Assembly (NCBI GenBank): GCA_022570795.1
Contig: JAKUDP010000012.1
Location: forward strand, 1,240,001 to 1,304,000
Reading direction: 5' to 3'
Length of the DNA: 64,000 bases
From: Sphaerulina vaccinii
Taxonomy: Eukaryota; Ascomycota; Dothideomycetes; Mycosphaerellales; Mycosphaerellaceae
Position numbers and translations under genes: made by a program. Below are positions 1 through 10,925 of the stretch, piece by piece; position 1 is the first letter of the stretch, and the number at the start of each line of letters is the position of its first letter. The notes beneath the pieces are model-generated. The model had not been told where the DNA came from, did no database searches, and worked only from the letters and a program-made list of their open reading frames with translations.

Positions 1-660
1 GCCTTCCGGTGGTGGAATGTGAACAACAACCTCCCAATTCGGCGACTTCTTCAGGTCATATACCACAAGTTCTGGACGCGAGCCGCCTGGCATGGGGTTT
101 CCTTCTGTCGTTGCTCCCACATTCGCGTCACGATATGGTCCGATCTGCACCCATATCCCTTTGGAAGCTTGAATGCCCGGTCCCTGCATGTCTACAAAGA
201 TCTGAACTCTGGTCTTACTCTGATTGCCGTACTCGATGAAGATCCAGGATGGACTATCCCACCAGTTGACAGTGTCCATTGTTCCAACGTTCTTCGTCTC
301 GCCTTTGGCAATTGACGTCAACGCATTTGGCGGAGGCGACTTCCAGTAATTCGATTTCCCCTTGTATGCTGAAGTATCGCCATTATCACAGGCATCAGTA
401 TGTATAAGTCTAAGATCGACTCCGCTATCATTCTGGACAATAATATCAGCAGGCAGCATGTTGAGCAAATGCTTCCAGGCAAATGAACCTGGAGTCTTCT
501 GCGCTGAAATATGCTTGGTGTGAGGTTGATGTAACTCGCGTAGTGGGTCCTCAAAGAAGGCCTGGACCGCTCGGCTGCATCCAACCGGTCTCCCGGTGCA
601 CCCTTTGGGAACAGATTGCAGTAGTCTACGAGCGATGCGCACGGCTTCTGCGTTCGAGAT
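1..660 (-). CDS. Unknown protein, partial (3' end beyond left edge)
   Basis: An open frame of 220 codons runs leftwards off the window edge. I do not recognise the family. The reading is not low-complexity and is rich in Trp, Gly and Pro; it contains SVPKGCTGRPVGCSRA, then a strand-like IIVQND segment and a NWWDSPSWIFIEYGN block. Codon use looks coding. The start is unresolved: ATG at 459-457 is the first Met, but the frame is already open and protein-like for 67 codons before it. Directly upstream are two consecutive in-frame stops (TAG 666-664, TGA 663-661), preceded in the same frame by a short segment with ATG at 702-700. An upstream exon joined by an intron, or a broken start region, are both possible. 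The gene diverges from the one at 796. A real gene is likely; function is unknown. Confidence 0.55.
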   Translation of the reverse strand, partial: MSNAEAVRIARRLLQSVPKGCTGRPVGCSRAVQAFFEDPLRELHQPHTKHISAQKTPGSFAWKHLLNMLPADIIVQNDSGVDLRLIHTDACDNGDTSAYKGKSNYWKSPPPNALTSIAKGETKNVGTMDTVNWWDSPSWIFIEYGNQSKTRVQIFVDMQGPGIQASKGIWVQIGPYRDANVGATTEGNPMPGGSRPELVVYDLKKSPNWEVVVHIPPPEG

Positions 661-795
661 TCACTAATCCGAGAGTGGGGCAACATTGTAAGCGAGCAGC
701 ATTGGTATGTAAATGTTCCACGACCTCCTTCACTTCTAGCCGGCAACGAGGCTTTATCATTTCAATCCCGGAACTCCAAGAAAACAGCTACGATC

Positions 796-1919
796 ATGTC
801 TCATCCGCCTCATTCAGAGCCCAGCCACGTTGATAAGCCGGGACCTGAAAAAGACCCGCTACACAGACAAGAGCTCGTACCAGAACTGCGTAGAGAGGCA
901 GAGAAGCGAGAGAAGGTAAACGAGACGTTATGTAAGCTATGATTTTGCACGTTTCTTCTGCTCATGGCTCACATCCGTTAGGGGAAGGAGTGGGAAAGTA
1001 CATAACTGGCAAGGTCAATTGGGGCACGGCGGATGGCACCAAATTCTCAGAGACGGCATTCCAGCATGTTGAAGCAAAGCCACTCGAAAAGGCAAGCTAC
1101 CTCAACCTAGCCAAGGAGATGGGAGAAGTCCTTTTCTTCTCGAAAGACGGCCAATACGCTCCACTTGCCGCCACATCCATCGGCAAATCCCAATTGGCGC
1201 GGACTCAAGATCTACTCCTATCCAAAGCGCCGACTTCTGTCAAAGTCTTCGGTACTGTGGCTTCTATGCTGACACTGGCGTATGCTGATGGAGGTGCACC
1301 TCGAAACAGCGCGCTTTATGGTAAAGTTGTCTCCAGCATCCGACAGGTGAACAATCTCGGTGGCATCGAGACAATTAAGTTCCATCCCGACATCCTTGAG
1401 CAGAAGCAAAAGTTCGAGGACAAAATGTTGTCCCTTGATCAACTGCAGAAGGTGATCTCAGACTCGACGCAAGTACAGTCCCTAGCTGCACATCTGGACT
1501 CAGTCAATGAGAATATCCTGAACTCGTGGATAATGTGGCCAGATTGCTACATGTGGAAGGCAGTCTCGGAAACGATCCGTGATCTCCCTCCAAACACTGT
1601 TGCGAGTGACACCATCACGCTTTGCAATCAAATTGCTGGCATAGCCCCAGAAAGTGCGAATATCGAGGATGGTACAGAGATTAGCCGTGTAGCGAAGCTT
1701 GCAGCGCAATCAATGGAGAACACGATCCAGCATGCCTTAGAGCAAGATGCTCCAGCTGCGCCTGCTGAGATCTTCAAGGATGGATTGACAGGGCTTGCTT
1801 CGTCGATGTATGAGATGTGGGATACGAAAGACAAGGCAGTGCTCCCATCGAGAAAGACTGTCAGTTTCGTAATGATTACAGCAGCGGCTGTCGGCGCCGA
1901 CAAACTACAGCTATCCTGA
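796..1919 (+). CDS. Hypothetical protein, two exons
   Basis: Family not recognised. I place the start at ATG 796 with one 50-nt intron (932-981, donor gtaagc, acceptor ttag). This joins a short hydrophilic N-terminus (PPHSEPSHVDKPGPEKDP, then Glu/Arg-rich) in frame to the long exon 982-1919. Using the ATG at 939 instead would start inside the intron. The product is about 357 residues, mostly helical by composition, with no signal peptide or membrane segment that I can see. It contains a conserved-looking GGAPRNSALYGKVVSSIRQV stretch and repeated Asn/Trp-containing helices. It is transcribed away from the partial gene at the left edge and lies 259 bp upstream of the HET gene. The gene model is fairly secure; the function is not. 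Confidence 0.7.
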
Positions 1920-2178
1920 GTATCGACTTGACACCGAAGCTTTCATACGCATGGACTGCGATACTCGAGCTCAAACTCCGTACATAACTCTACTGAACAT
2001 CAGCATTACCATGTCGATCCTGCAGTCCAACATTTACTTGGCATGGCATGAAGAGCTTGAAGCTTGAAGAGGCGTGTGGGGCGTGCTCGCTTCTCGAAAG
2101 AGCAATGGCCAAGCTCTTATACCCAATCCTGCGTGGCCTTGCACAGCGACAGGCAGCAGCCAGTTCTCTCATCCGACT

Positions 2179-4041
2179 ATGTTCTCCTCCCCAGAGCCAT
2201 ATGCGCCACTCGACTCAAGTTTGCGGCAACTCCGCATCGCAACAATACAGCCGACTGCAGAAGAGACCAGCCTAGTACACTGCACTCTGAAAGTCGCAAG
2301 TCTGTATGACGAAGACCTGGCGTTTGAGGCCTTGTCGTATTGCTGGGGTGGCTTTCCTGGCCAGGCGAAGATCATCCTGAATGGCCACCGGACAGCGGTG
2401 ACTCTCAATCTCGAAGCTGCACTTCGCCAATCCCGTACTGACGCTAAAGGCAGCCAGCCTCTCCGCATTTGGATAGATGCGATATGCATCAACCAGGCAG
2501 ATGTACATGAGCGCAACAGTCAGGTCGCTCTCATGCAAGTAATCTATCGCAAGGCTGCCAATGTGAGGATATGGCTCGGCGTGGAGACCAGCGCAACCGC
2601 GATGGAGTACCGACTATTGCAGCGCATCTTACATGGTCCAGACCCTCGTCAGACCAACTCAGATGGGCGGCCGATAATAGGAGAAGAGGACACTACTGCT
2701 GAACTTAGGCTTTTGCTCTTATCCTTCATATTCATGGCACCATACTGGCGCAGAAGATGGATCATTCAAGAGTTCAAACTCGCGCGTAGAAGAACTTTAC
2801 ATACCGGTCAGCACGTTCTAGACTTCTCCTCACAGGACATCTTTGCCAAAGTCAAGGAGTACATTAGAGCCCAGGTCATCGTCTGCATGATGGAGGGTGT
2901 GAGCAGGCGTGAAACCTTTGATGTGCGTGGCGAATACTCCATGGACGTTGCCACTGAGGTACTGAGAGTTGCGTTGGACCCTGTCGATGCCACAGTGGGT
3001 GATCTCAGTGCACGACAACAATATCACGATTTCTTGCGGGCTCTCAAGTCTTCTGAGTGCTCTGTCGAGCACGACATCGTGTACTCCATCCTGGGACTTC
3101 TGCCGAACAGCTTGGGTATGCATATCGATTACGAGCTGCCCATGGTGGAGTTGCTGTGTGATTTCACTTATCGCTGGATGTCACACTGGCAGAGCTTGAA
3201 TCTCCTTTACGATGTTCGAAATATTGATCCAAACTTGCCATCTTGGGTTCCTGAGCTGCGTCCAACATGGCTGAAACAATCCCCGCTGAGGGAGCAAGCG
3301 ATAGGACCTCAAGCTATCAGTCCTTCTACGTTGTGCGCCGGCAAGTTCAAAGCACATGGAGGATCTCTATTTAGCTTACAGCGCGTCAATTCTGTCACGA
3401 TTGTTGTCAAAGCCCTGCTCTTCGATACCGTGGTTGCTGTCGGCACAGAAGGCCCGAGAGAGTCTCTGATACCAATGACTTTCAACGACACTGTTGCAGA
3501 ACAGCTCCCTGCGGACTGGCTAGAGCTGTATCGCAAGTACTGCAGCGCTTATGCGGGCGAGAAAGAAGAGGAAATCATTCTCAAGACATTCTTCATGAAC
3601 CAGGACAGGCACAAGGAACCTCATGCTGACGGCAGTAATCCTTCAACAGTCGATCCTGCGGTCTCGACAAGTTGGAGCAGACTCGTCAACGTGTCAACAA
3701 GATCTGCTGGAAACGGGCCTTTCTTTACATTCTTCGTGACAGAAGGTGGCAGGTGCGGCATGAGTCTGGCTAGTATTGAGATTGGCGACAGGATAGCGAT
3801 AGTTTCTAGCCTATGGATGCCATTCTGTCTCAGGAGGCCTGCCGATGGCAGCTTCAAGCTCCTGACGTCTTGCTATGTACATGGTATGCTTGATCGTGGC
3901 AGAAACATTGTGGTTGAAGCTAATCGCAGCCTTAGGTGTGATGTATGGCGAAGCGATTTCTTCAGCTGCCGAGGGCAATACAGTCGACAATGTGTTCGAG
4001 GCTGTCCACATCATCTGAGCTGGGGTAAAGCCACGGCCTGA
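2179..4041 (+). CDS. HET-domain (heterokaryon incompatibility) protein
   Basis: This is a member of the fungal HET family, whose proteins act in non-self recognition and regulated cell death after hyphal fusion. The diagnostic blocks are present in order near the N-terminus: FEALSYCWG, NLEAALRQ, LRIWIDAICINQAD, QVALMQVIYRKAANVRIWLG, then YWRRRWIIQEF. The C-terminus carries the usual late block GDRIAIVSSLWMPFCL followed by YVHGM. No intron is needed. I chose ATG 2179 (MFSSPEPYAPLD) because residues upstream of it in the same frame look untranslated; the product is then about 620 residues. The 3' two-thirds has no recognisable NACHT, WD40 or ankyrin repeats, so this is the stand-alone HET type. 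Incompatibility function for this copy is inference from the family. Confidence 0.9.
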   Translation: MFSSPEPYAPLDSSLRQLRIATIQPTAEETSLVHCTLKVASLYDEDLAFEALSYCWGGFPGQAKIILNGHRTAVTLNLEAALRQSRTDAKGSQPLRIWIDAICINQADVHERNSQVALMQVIYRKAANVRIWLGVETSATAMEYRLLQRILHGPDPRQTNSDGRPIIGEEDTTAELRLLLLSFIFMAPYWRRRWIIQEFKLARRRTLHTGQHVLDFSSQDIFAKVKEYIRAQVIVCMMEGVSRRETFDVRGEYSMDVATEVLRVALDPVDATVGDLSARQQYHDFLRALKSSECSVEHDIVYSILGLLPNSLGMHIDYELPMVELLCDFTYRWMSHWQSLNLLYDVRNIDPNLPSWVPELRPTWLKQSPLREQAIGPQAISPSTLCAGKFKAHGGSLFSLQRVNSVTIVVKALLFDTVVAVGTEGPRESLIPMTFNDTVAEQLPADWLELYRKYCSAYAGEKEEEIILKTFFMNQDRHKEPHADGSNPSTVDPAVSTSWSRLVNVSTRSAGNGPFFTFFVTEGGRCGMSLASIEIGDRIAIVSSLWMPFCLRRPADGSFKLLTSCYVHGMLDRGRNIVVEANRSLRCDVWRSDFFSCRGQYSRQCVRGCPHHLSWGKATA

Positions 4042-4113
4042 AGACCTCAATAAAGGTCTGACCACGATCCACACTTTCACAGAGGTCATCGAATGCGATT
4101 AAATGGCTCTGCA

Positions 4114-4817
4114 CTACCACTCGAACTTCCCAAAGTCGTCTCCTTTGAAATCGATGTTGATCACTTTCGAGAGATTTCCGTTTCCTGCGCTAATGCTGAG
4201 CTGTGCATTCGAATTGGTCAGGTTCTGGTCCCTGAGTGGACAATCATTCGAGTTCAACTGTGTCGAAGACTATTAGACTCAACAGATCATGCATATTACA
4301 GTGATGAGCGACTTACATCGTTGAACCGATTAGTGAATCCAAGCTTTGCATTGTAACTTCCTTGACCACCCGACCACTCGAAATGAAGCCACAGTGCCAT
4401 GCAACTCGTGTAGGGATAGCCGGGAATGCTGAATTGAATAACATCTGCTACACGTCAGGATATATACCGTTCTTTGAGGGAACTCAGTGACATACCGAAC
4501 ATCATGTCGGACGACCTGTTGCTGAAGTATCGATCCTTGATAGTACCAAGATTTGCGTAGCCATTGCCTGGAGTGTCTTGTGGATCACCCCAGTCATTGT
4601 ACTTTGTGACGCCGTCCCAGGGTTTGATCTCGAAATCGTCCGACTGCTTATCGTTCCAGTCACCACCCTCGTAGTGATGGACTTTGATCGACCATTTGCT
4701 GGTATTCCTGACAATGACTGTCATGTCGACCCAATGTGTCGAGATGTCGATGCCAAGGTCAGAAGGTACCGTTGCTAAGGCAGAAATTGCTCCTCCTATT
4801 GCACTCCAGTCTGTCAT
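4114..4817 (-). CDS. Unknown small beta-rich protein, weakly actinoporin-like
   Basis: Three exons by splice signals and frame: 4817-4496, 4444-4317 and 4269-4114, with introns of 51 and 47 nt (donors gtatgt and gtaagt). The product is about 200 residues with no obvious signal peptide. It begins with an Ala/Gly-rich helix-like segment (IGGAISALATVPSDLGI), followed by HWVDMTVIVRNTSKWSIKV and, later, the MMFDVIQFSIPGYPYTSCMA block, ending in FGKFEW. An N-terminal amphipathic helix, then an N-x-S strand, then a hydrophobic-S-x-P-x-x-Y block is reminiscent of the actinoporin/fungal fruit-body-lectin beta-sandwich. I cannot establish homology by eye. Membrane-binding activity is therefore only a hypothesis. 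It could equally be an unrelated beta-sandwich protein. Confidence 0.65.
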
Positions 4818-5161
4818 GATGGATGAGGGCGATGAGATACAATCTGCGTTGAAGATCTATTACATGCGCAAGGGATCGAAGGTGGATGATTGCAAGAGGG
4901 GACAGCAGCTCGATATAAACTGCCTCGTAATGCTCACCCAGCCACAACTGCTTGGTGTCTGTAGCTATGCGCCACCAACCATGTTCGTGGGAAGCTGCAC
5001 CACTACTGCGGCTAGAAGGTAGAAAGTTATGCCACTCAATATACACCGAAGAGGACTTCCCATCTATCGTACAAGTATGCCAACAATGCCCAACATGAAT
5101 GTAAACGCCGTGCTTTTTCTTCCCGCCAATATGTACAAGATCCTTTCCCCATTATGCCCGC
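4818..5161. other. Intergenic, no feature seen
   Basis: The stretch separates two minus-strand genes, so it holds the promoter of the 4817 gene and the terminator of the 5689 gene. The short ORFs here do not look coding. Confidence 0.5.
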
Positions 5162-5689
5162 TTACGCGACTCCAGTAACATAATTCTCAGCAACCTTGAA
5201 GTTAGGCTGTTGCAAAGCAGCCTTATCACTCGTAGCAGCATAAACAGTCGTGTTTCCATAGTAGTTATACACAGCAGTGTACTCAGGATACTGCACAGTA
5301 TACTTCAACTTCAACTCATTAGTCTCCTTGACAATATACGCAGCAATCTCCTGGGTCGCAGAAACATTCGCGACAACATAATCCTTATTTTCATCCAAAC
5401 CTCCCTTCAAGTACACCGAAGAGTTGACAGCCGGATGGATTTGATATTCTCCTTCGACGGAAACGTTGAAGTACCAGTAACAGCCAGATGTGCAGCCAAA
5501 GATGAAGTTTGTGATGTTGAAAGTTCCTGGGAACTTAGGATCGATAGCCAGGTCTGGAGCATTGCAGTCGAGGTTGGGTTTGTCGAGGCATCGGAGGCTG
5601 AAAGCTGGATCGAGTTGAGCTGCTGGCAAAGCTGTGGCGATGGTGGCGCATGTAGCGGCGATGAGAGTGGTGAAATGCATCTTGTTCAA
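5162..5689 (-). CDS. Small secreted protein, candidate effector
   Basis: A single-exon gene for 175 residues. The N-terminus is a clear signal peptide (MHFTTLIAATCATIATALPA), with predicted cleavage after Ala-rich residues near position 23. ATG 5689 and the in-frame ATG nine bases downstream (5680) are both possible starts; the latter gives the cleaner signal sequence. The mature part has four cysteines in two pairs (RCLDKPNLDC and FGCTSGCYW), which could form two disulfides, and at least five N-glycosylation sequons (FNIT, NVS, NSS, NTT). The C-terminal half is Tyr-rich and strand-like. Family not recognised. Size, secretion signal and cysteine content fit secreted effectors or cell-surface proteins of plant-associated fungi, but that role is inference. 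Confidence 0.75.
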   Translation of the reverse strand: MNKMHFTTLIAATCATIATALPAAQLDPAFSLRCLDKPNLDCNAPDLAIDPKFPGTFNITNFIFGCTSGCYWYFNVSVEGEYQIHPAVNSSVYLKGGLDENKDYVVANVSATQEIAAYIVKETNELKLKYTVQYPEYTAVYNYYGNTTVYAATSDKAALQQPNFKVAENYVTGVA

Positions 5690-6745
5690 GTGTTTGTTGA
5701 TGGACTGTTCCGTGTTCTGTCGTCTTGTCTGTATGTGTATGGTAGTGTTGGTGTAATCATACCATCAGCAGATCCTTCGAGACTTATACACGTTCTGTAG
5801 ACCTAACTACGTTCCCATGTTCGACTATTTTGAAATGACGATGTCTTGGTCTCGCCCAGAACACGAGAAGTGTCAAGGACCAGGATAAACACGATCAAGC
5901 TTGGCCCAGGAATGTGTATTTATATCCCTGACCCATGGTTATCCCGACGCTATCAGCTGCAATTGTGGTGTAGTATGAAGATCTCTCAGGTGGCGTGAAT
6001 GTTGCTGGCCATTGAGAGCACAGCCACGACCTCCGAGATGATCTTGATATAGAGCTGTTTCGATAGTCTGGATGGCGTGAGTAGCAGAGGCCAGGCAATT
6101 GAAGAGGTTCCGACGGCAGCTGCAGCGATGCTAGTCCGATACATGTGATGCTGCGAAGGCGAGTGGCGACCGCACGTGAAGGCAAGATCTGTGACAGGAA
6201 GGTCACTTCTGTATAATCGTCTTCGATTGACTTCATGGACTATCTACTTCAGTCCTCTATACAATCGTCATCCGAGAAAGTATCATCTTTCTACGGAGGG
6301 CGCTCCGTCATCCGGCGCATCACCTCAACTATGCAACGTACATGTATGCATTGACTCTCCTGGGAGTACTCCAACTGATATCCAAGCGTTTTATCTTCTT
6401 CCAAGGTGTAGTAGTAGCAAAGTGAGAATTGGGGTATAAAGCTTGTCCCTCGCCATACGAAGGGGGTATTGAGCATCGTGCTAGAATCAAAACCACTGAA
6501 GCAAAAACAAGTATCCAAGGACTTGATAGGCATTATGATTGACTGTCTCCACGCACCAATAGGCGGAGTTGTCTTCTTCTGTTATTGTATTATAGGCAAG
6601 GCTGGACGTCGGCATAAAGGAGTGTCGTAGATCGTAAGATCATCATACGTGCATCGTGCAGTACGTGAACGTATTGGGATGTACGGTCTTGCCAGTCTAT
6701 TGCATCGACCGGCGATTCCTTGGTACATATGAAATGGGTTGTTGG
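5690..6745. other. Intergenic, no gene seen
   Basis: Contains the upstream region of the 5689 secreted-protein gene and the 3' flank of the large disordered gene. ORFs of 80-113 codons overlap in several frames and none has family-like composition. I see no RNA gene or repeat. Confidence 0.5.
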
Positions 6746-9520
6746 TTATATAACCTGATTGATTGATGTAGGCTCCGGTGTGCCTTCGCGTGTGACATCA
6801 GCGCTGCCGCGTCGAGCTGGCATGTCGAGTAGGCGGGCACTTCCTGCTGAGAACTGCCGGGAGTGGCGAGCAGCGTGCTGCTTCATGTCCACAGAACGCG
6901 CTCGACCAAGTTCGATCGCGCGTTTGACCTCTGGAGTTTCGGCGTCGTGGTATTCGTCATCGGATACGTCTGGAGTGTGTAGACCGGACACGCTCTCGTC
7001 TTCCGGTGTGCCCTCAGGAGGGGTCTCTACGGACTCAATAGCAGCTCCTTGTGATGCATATTCTTGCACAAGACCTTCTCTCGACACCAGTCTTGGATCT
7101 CGCTGAACCAGAGTCGGCTTTCGTCGCACACTTCCGTGAACCTCAAGCGGTTGCTCACCAGGAGTCGCTTCCAATGCAACATCTTCCTCGCTCTCTTCAT
7201 CCGGACTTGCACCCATGAGATTGCTTCTGCTGGCCGGTCGTGAGTTCTTGTTGCGACTGAGATACTCCGCGTCCTTGTCACCTCCGAGCTCTTCATAACT
7301 GGCTGAGAACTCGGTGTTTCGTTTGCTGAAGGACCTGCTTAGCGCAGACTGGTTGGATTGTCGTTTGCTGCCACCGCCAGCAAGCCACGAGCCCTCGGAA
7401 CCAATGGATGCAAGAGAAGCAGACATAGGAACATGTCCACGAGACACTGCACTAAGTGGTGTATCATTACGATTTGACATGTACACATCACCCTCGCCAT
7501 CACGAGTCTTCCCTGGAATGTTCATGGGCGTAGTGCGGCTTGCTCGTCGAGCTGCGGCAGCAGCAGCGGCAGCTGTAGTGACATCTGGAGATTGCGTTCT
7601 CGAGTCAGGTGGCGATATAGGCATCTCTGGTAGGTCTTCTCGGAACTTGCTCTGCGTACGCACAGGTGTGCCTGATCTGGATCGTGTCGCTGGTGGCCGC
7701 GGAAAGTCAGTGCCTACCAGATGAGCCGGGATTGGCTGATTTCGCATCGACTCTCGCGAAGTGTTTGAGAACGAGCCTCCTTCTGAAGTTGGCTCCTGGT
7801 GAGAGCTTCTGCGGAAAGTGCCGCCACGACGGAAAAAAGTCGCCCATGTTCCAGTGCGCTTTTCATATGGCTGATCAGAGTTTCGTCGTTCGACTGGAAG
7901 TCGTGGTGGCAGTGGAAGATCATTGATGCTGGGCTGAGATGCGCTCTCTAGCCGGGCTATTTCTGTAAGGTGTGATACGTTCGAGGGTACACGGTTGGCG
8001 TGAATAGGTGATAGTGGTGGAGTGTTCGTCATCGACATTCGAATGGCTTGCGCGGTGCCGATATAAGGCTCCTCGAAGGGAGACTCCAGGAGAGCCGGAT
8101 TCTGCACAGGCGGTGGTGCATCTTTCCGGACTGCTGATGTGGTTGTAGGTGTCTCTGTGGCATCTGTGAAAGGGTTCTCGGGTGTCTCATTAACCTCCGA
8201 GATCTGTGGCTGCTCGACTTCCCGTGGCTGGCTCGGTGTCTCACTCTCGCCAATGCCCAAACCGACCACTTCTGGTTTAGTGGCGGCATTGTCGCGCAGA
8301 GCTGGATGCACCTCGCTCGGAGGAGTAAGAACCCCACGCGTCTGTAACTCTTGCTCAATGCGCGCCCGTGTCTGTTCGACGCGTCTTCGCTCGTCTGAAC
8401 CGCGTCTCTTCCTATCGCTGTCTGCTCGTTCGCGACCTCTTCTTTCGCTGTCTGCTCGATCTCGACCAGCACTCCTCAGCTTGCGATCGAGCTTGTCCTG
8501 CCTGTCAAGTTGTCGTTTCTCCTTGCGCTTGGCTTCGCGCTCCATGATCGCCCTAATATCACTTGCACCGAGCTCATCCGCGTCCTTGCCAACCGTGCGC
8601 CGCTTTCGCCGCTCCTTTGCGTCAATCTTGCCATTTCCGGCCGGCGCCTTGTCTCGAGGTGAGCCTGTGGAGTCGATGCGATACAAGATGCCAGAAGAGC
8701 TCGGAGGCGTGCTGTTCGAGACATACTGTTGCAGACCAGACAGTCTCACATGCGGTCGTGCGCTGAACACTGCTGCGATGCTACCCACTTCCCAGCCACG
8801 CTGCTCAACCACGCCTGACATTGAGGAGTGTATCGAGCCCTCAGGTGGAAGAGACACGTGCGAGTCTCCGTTCAGCCCACGGACCTTCTTGCTGTCGCGT
8901 CGAAGAGGGCCATCTCCAGGTCTCTTGGGGATCGGGATTGGCGTGGTCATGGATCGAATCTCCTCCTCGCGCACTGGATCGCGCTTCTTGGAACGCGTAG
9001 AAAAGCGACGCGATGGCGAGCTATAATCGGTTGTGCTCCGTTTTGATCGCAGCGTGTTGGATTTTGAAAGCTTCGCCAATGCATCGTGCCGCTGGACGCT
9101 CGTTTGTGATGTCGAGTGAGGCCGGAAGTTGTATGGTATTTGAGGCTTTTCCAGGATTTCGATGGGTCTTAAGTGAGGACTCCGTTCAAGCCGTTGCTGC
9201 ATGGGCAATGCAGTGATGTCCTCTTTGCTCGCATAGTGTGGTGGAGGCACGTTCTCCTTATTAGCTGTTCCCACTCTGCTCTGACCAGCAGAAGATGACA
9301 CTTTCGCCTTTCGCGCTGCATGTTCATCAATCTTCGAACCTCGTCGTGATGATCGCTGTGATGTCCGCCGTCGTGGTAATGCAGCCATGTCTGCTTGTAC
9401 CGGGTCTTGCGCTGGCGGTTGCGCCTTCTCAGCAAGCGGTTTCTCTTTCTGCTGCTGCTCGTCGTGGTCGGTATGGGCTCGTCGCCGCTTCCTGAAGGGC
9501 CATATAGGCATGACGGTCAC
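6746..9520 (-). CDS. Large disordered basic protein, fungal hypothetical
   Basis: A long single-exon ORF of 924 codons. It starts MTVMPIWPFRKRRRAH; ATG at 9511 (MPIWPFRKRRR) is the likelier start, as a short Trp-Pro-Phe motif followed by a basic patch is common at the N-terminus of such fungal proteins. The body is almost entirely low-complexity: Ser, Pro, Arg and Glu rich, many RxxS sites, an RRK/ERR-rich probable coiled segment near residues 310-395, a run of nine alanines near residue 630, and acidic patches (PEEDES/DDEYHDAETPE) towards the C-terminus. No catalytic domain is visible. Many kinase-type sites suggest a phosphorylated scaffold or cytoskeletal/cell-cortex protein, but that is inference. 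The long antisense ORF at 8139-9026 is a compositional shadow. Confidence 0.85.
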   Translation of the reverse strand: MTVMPIWPFRKRRRAHTDHDEQQQKEKPLAEKAQPPAQDPVQADMAALPRRRTSQRSSRRGSKIDEHAARKAKVSSSAGQSRVGTANKENVPPPHYASKEDITALPMQQRLERSPHLRPIEILEKPQIPYNFRPHSTSQTSVQRHDALAKLSKSNTLRSKRSTTDYSSPSRRFSTRSKKRDPVREEEIRSMTTPIPIPKRPGDGPLRRDSKKVRGLNGDSHVSLPPEGSIHSSMSGVVEQRGWEVGSIAAVFSARPHVRLSGLQQYVSNSTPPSSSGILYRIDSTGSPRDKAPAGNGKIDAKERRKRRTVGKDADELGASDIRAIMEREAKRKEKRQLDRQDKLDRKLRSAGRDRADSERRGRERADSDRKRRGSDERRRVEQTRARIEQELQTRGVLTPPSEVHPALRDNAATKPEVVGLGIGESETPSQPREVEQPQISEVNETPENPFTDATETPTTTSAVRKDAPPPVQNPALLESPFEEPYIGTAQAIRMSMTNTPPLSPIHANRVPSNVSHLTEIARLESASQPSINDLPLPPRLPVERRNSDQPYEKRTGTWATFFRRGGTFRRSSHQEPTSEGGSFSNTSRESMRNQPIPAHLVGTDFPRPPATRSRSGTPVRTQSKFREDLPEMPISPPDSRTQSPDVTTAAAAAAAARRASRTTPMNIPGKTRDGEGDVYMSNRNDTPLSAVSRGHVPMSASLASIGSEGSWLAGGGSKRQSNQSALSRSFSKRNTEFSASYEELGGDKDAEYLSRNKNSRPASRSNLMGASPDEESEEDVALEATPGEQPLEVHGSVRRKPTLVQRDPRLVSREGLVQEYASQGAAIESVETPPEGTPEDESVSGLHTPDVSDDEYHDAETPEVKRAIELGRARSVDMKQHAARHSRQFSAGSARLLDMPARRGSADVTREGTPEPTSINQVI

Positions 9521-10925
9521 ACGAAGATCTGCTCAGCAGCCTTCGCCCTCTCATCCCGGTCAATGGCTTTTCGCTTTCCCGGCGACTGCTCCGCGTGTTG
9601 TTGGTGGTTCTGACCGTGTCGTGAACACAAGGCGAAGTGCAGAAAATAGCAGCGCACAAGACAGAACCCTCGCGCACTGACTCCAGGCAAAGATGGCTGC
9701 TGAAAGTGGCTGATTCTGAGGCAAAGCGTCGGGTTGCTAGCGCAAAGTATTCTCGATGTCGAAAGTGCGAGCGTTGGCGCTATGTTGCTGATCGTCAATG
9801 GCGCCCTCGATTGGCTGAAGGAGGGTCTGGCTGTTTGATTGTTGACGATTGTGCTGGACAGCAGCAAGTGAGGGAGAAATGAGCGACGGGAAGGTGATAT
9901 GAGAGTACCAGACAGCAAAGCAAGGAGGGCAGCGAGCTGAGTCAGTAGTCTCGTGAAGATGTGATGACAGAGGATCATCGAAGCAGAACAGGAACAGCAC
10001 CAGCAGCAGCCAGACCACGTTCGATTGCATGCGATGCAGCCCACAGGGATCTGCCTCCCATCCGGCTTGGTATCTTCCGCCTGGTACAGAGGAGCTCTTC
10101 AAAGCTACAAGTGCTTCTTCCTACCGTCTGCGTCCTTCACCTCACAATTGCTATCGATTACTGAAGCCGAAGTCATGCAGGCCGTTGCCGAAACAGTGGC
10201 AGTCGTGGACAGCTTCGTGACAGGCAAGGATACACGATTATGTTCATATAAACAGCGTGGTACCCGAGACCGTTCTGCAGAAGGACATCCTCTCATATCG
10301 ACGCCATTGGCTCGTCTCACGTTCGTGGCGCTTTGGTGGCGCGCTCTTCAAGAAGCCTCACCCGTCAGTCACGTCCAAGCTGTGAGAGTCCGTCGACGGT
10401 GGGCGCAAAGACGCCCGCCGATCCAAATTGCACCTCACACTCCACTTCGGCGCCGCAAACATCTCCTCCAGATCACAGATCCTTCGCACGCGACTTGAAC
10501 AGGCATGCGCTGGAGTTGTACGTGTACCTGCTTGCTTCGTTTCTTCTGCGCGACGTGGAGAGAGAGAGCTTCAGAGAGTACGGCATTTATGCAGCTACCC
10601 GGCATGTACTATTGATTCTTATGCATTATTATATGCAGCTAGAGCAGTCGTGCCTCTCGAAGAGCTACCTTGCATCTGCGTCTGCAAATCAGATGTCGGA
10701 CGAATCGAGAAAGTCCTTTTTCTGTTCCGAAGCGAACGAAGACCAGCCGACACCTGACTAAGGACATAAAAAACCTACCCACAGGCTGGGTCAGCGCTCC
10801 AGAACGAAACAATTCTCCGGTTCGCTGGACTCTTCTCGACCTGATCCATAGCAGGGGTGCTGTGGGCTGTCAATATTGTACTGCAATTTGCAAGACTCCA
10901 TCTCAGCCTGAATGTGACTGATTCA

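Noticed and set aside
8139..9026. 295-codon plus-strand ORF
   Set aside because: Antisense shadow of the 924-codon disordered protein; Ser/Arg-rich composition mirrors it.
9517..10044. 175-codon Cys/Ser-rich minus-strand ORF
   Set aside because: Overlaps the start of the 9520 gene and has random composition; better explained as leader sequence.
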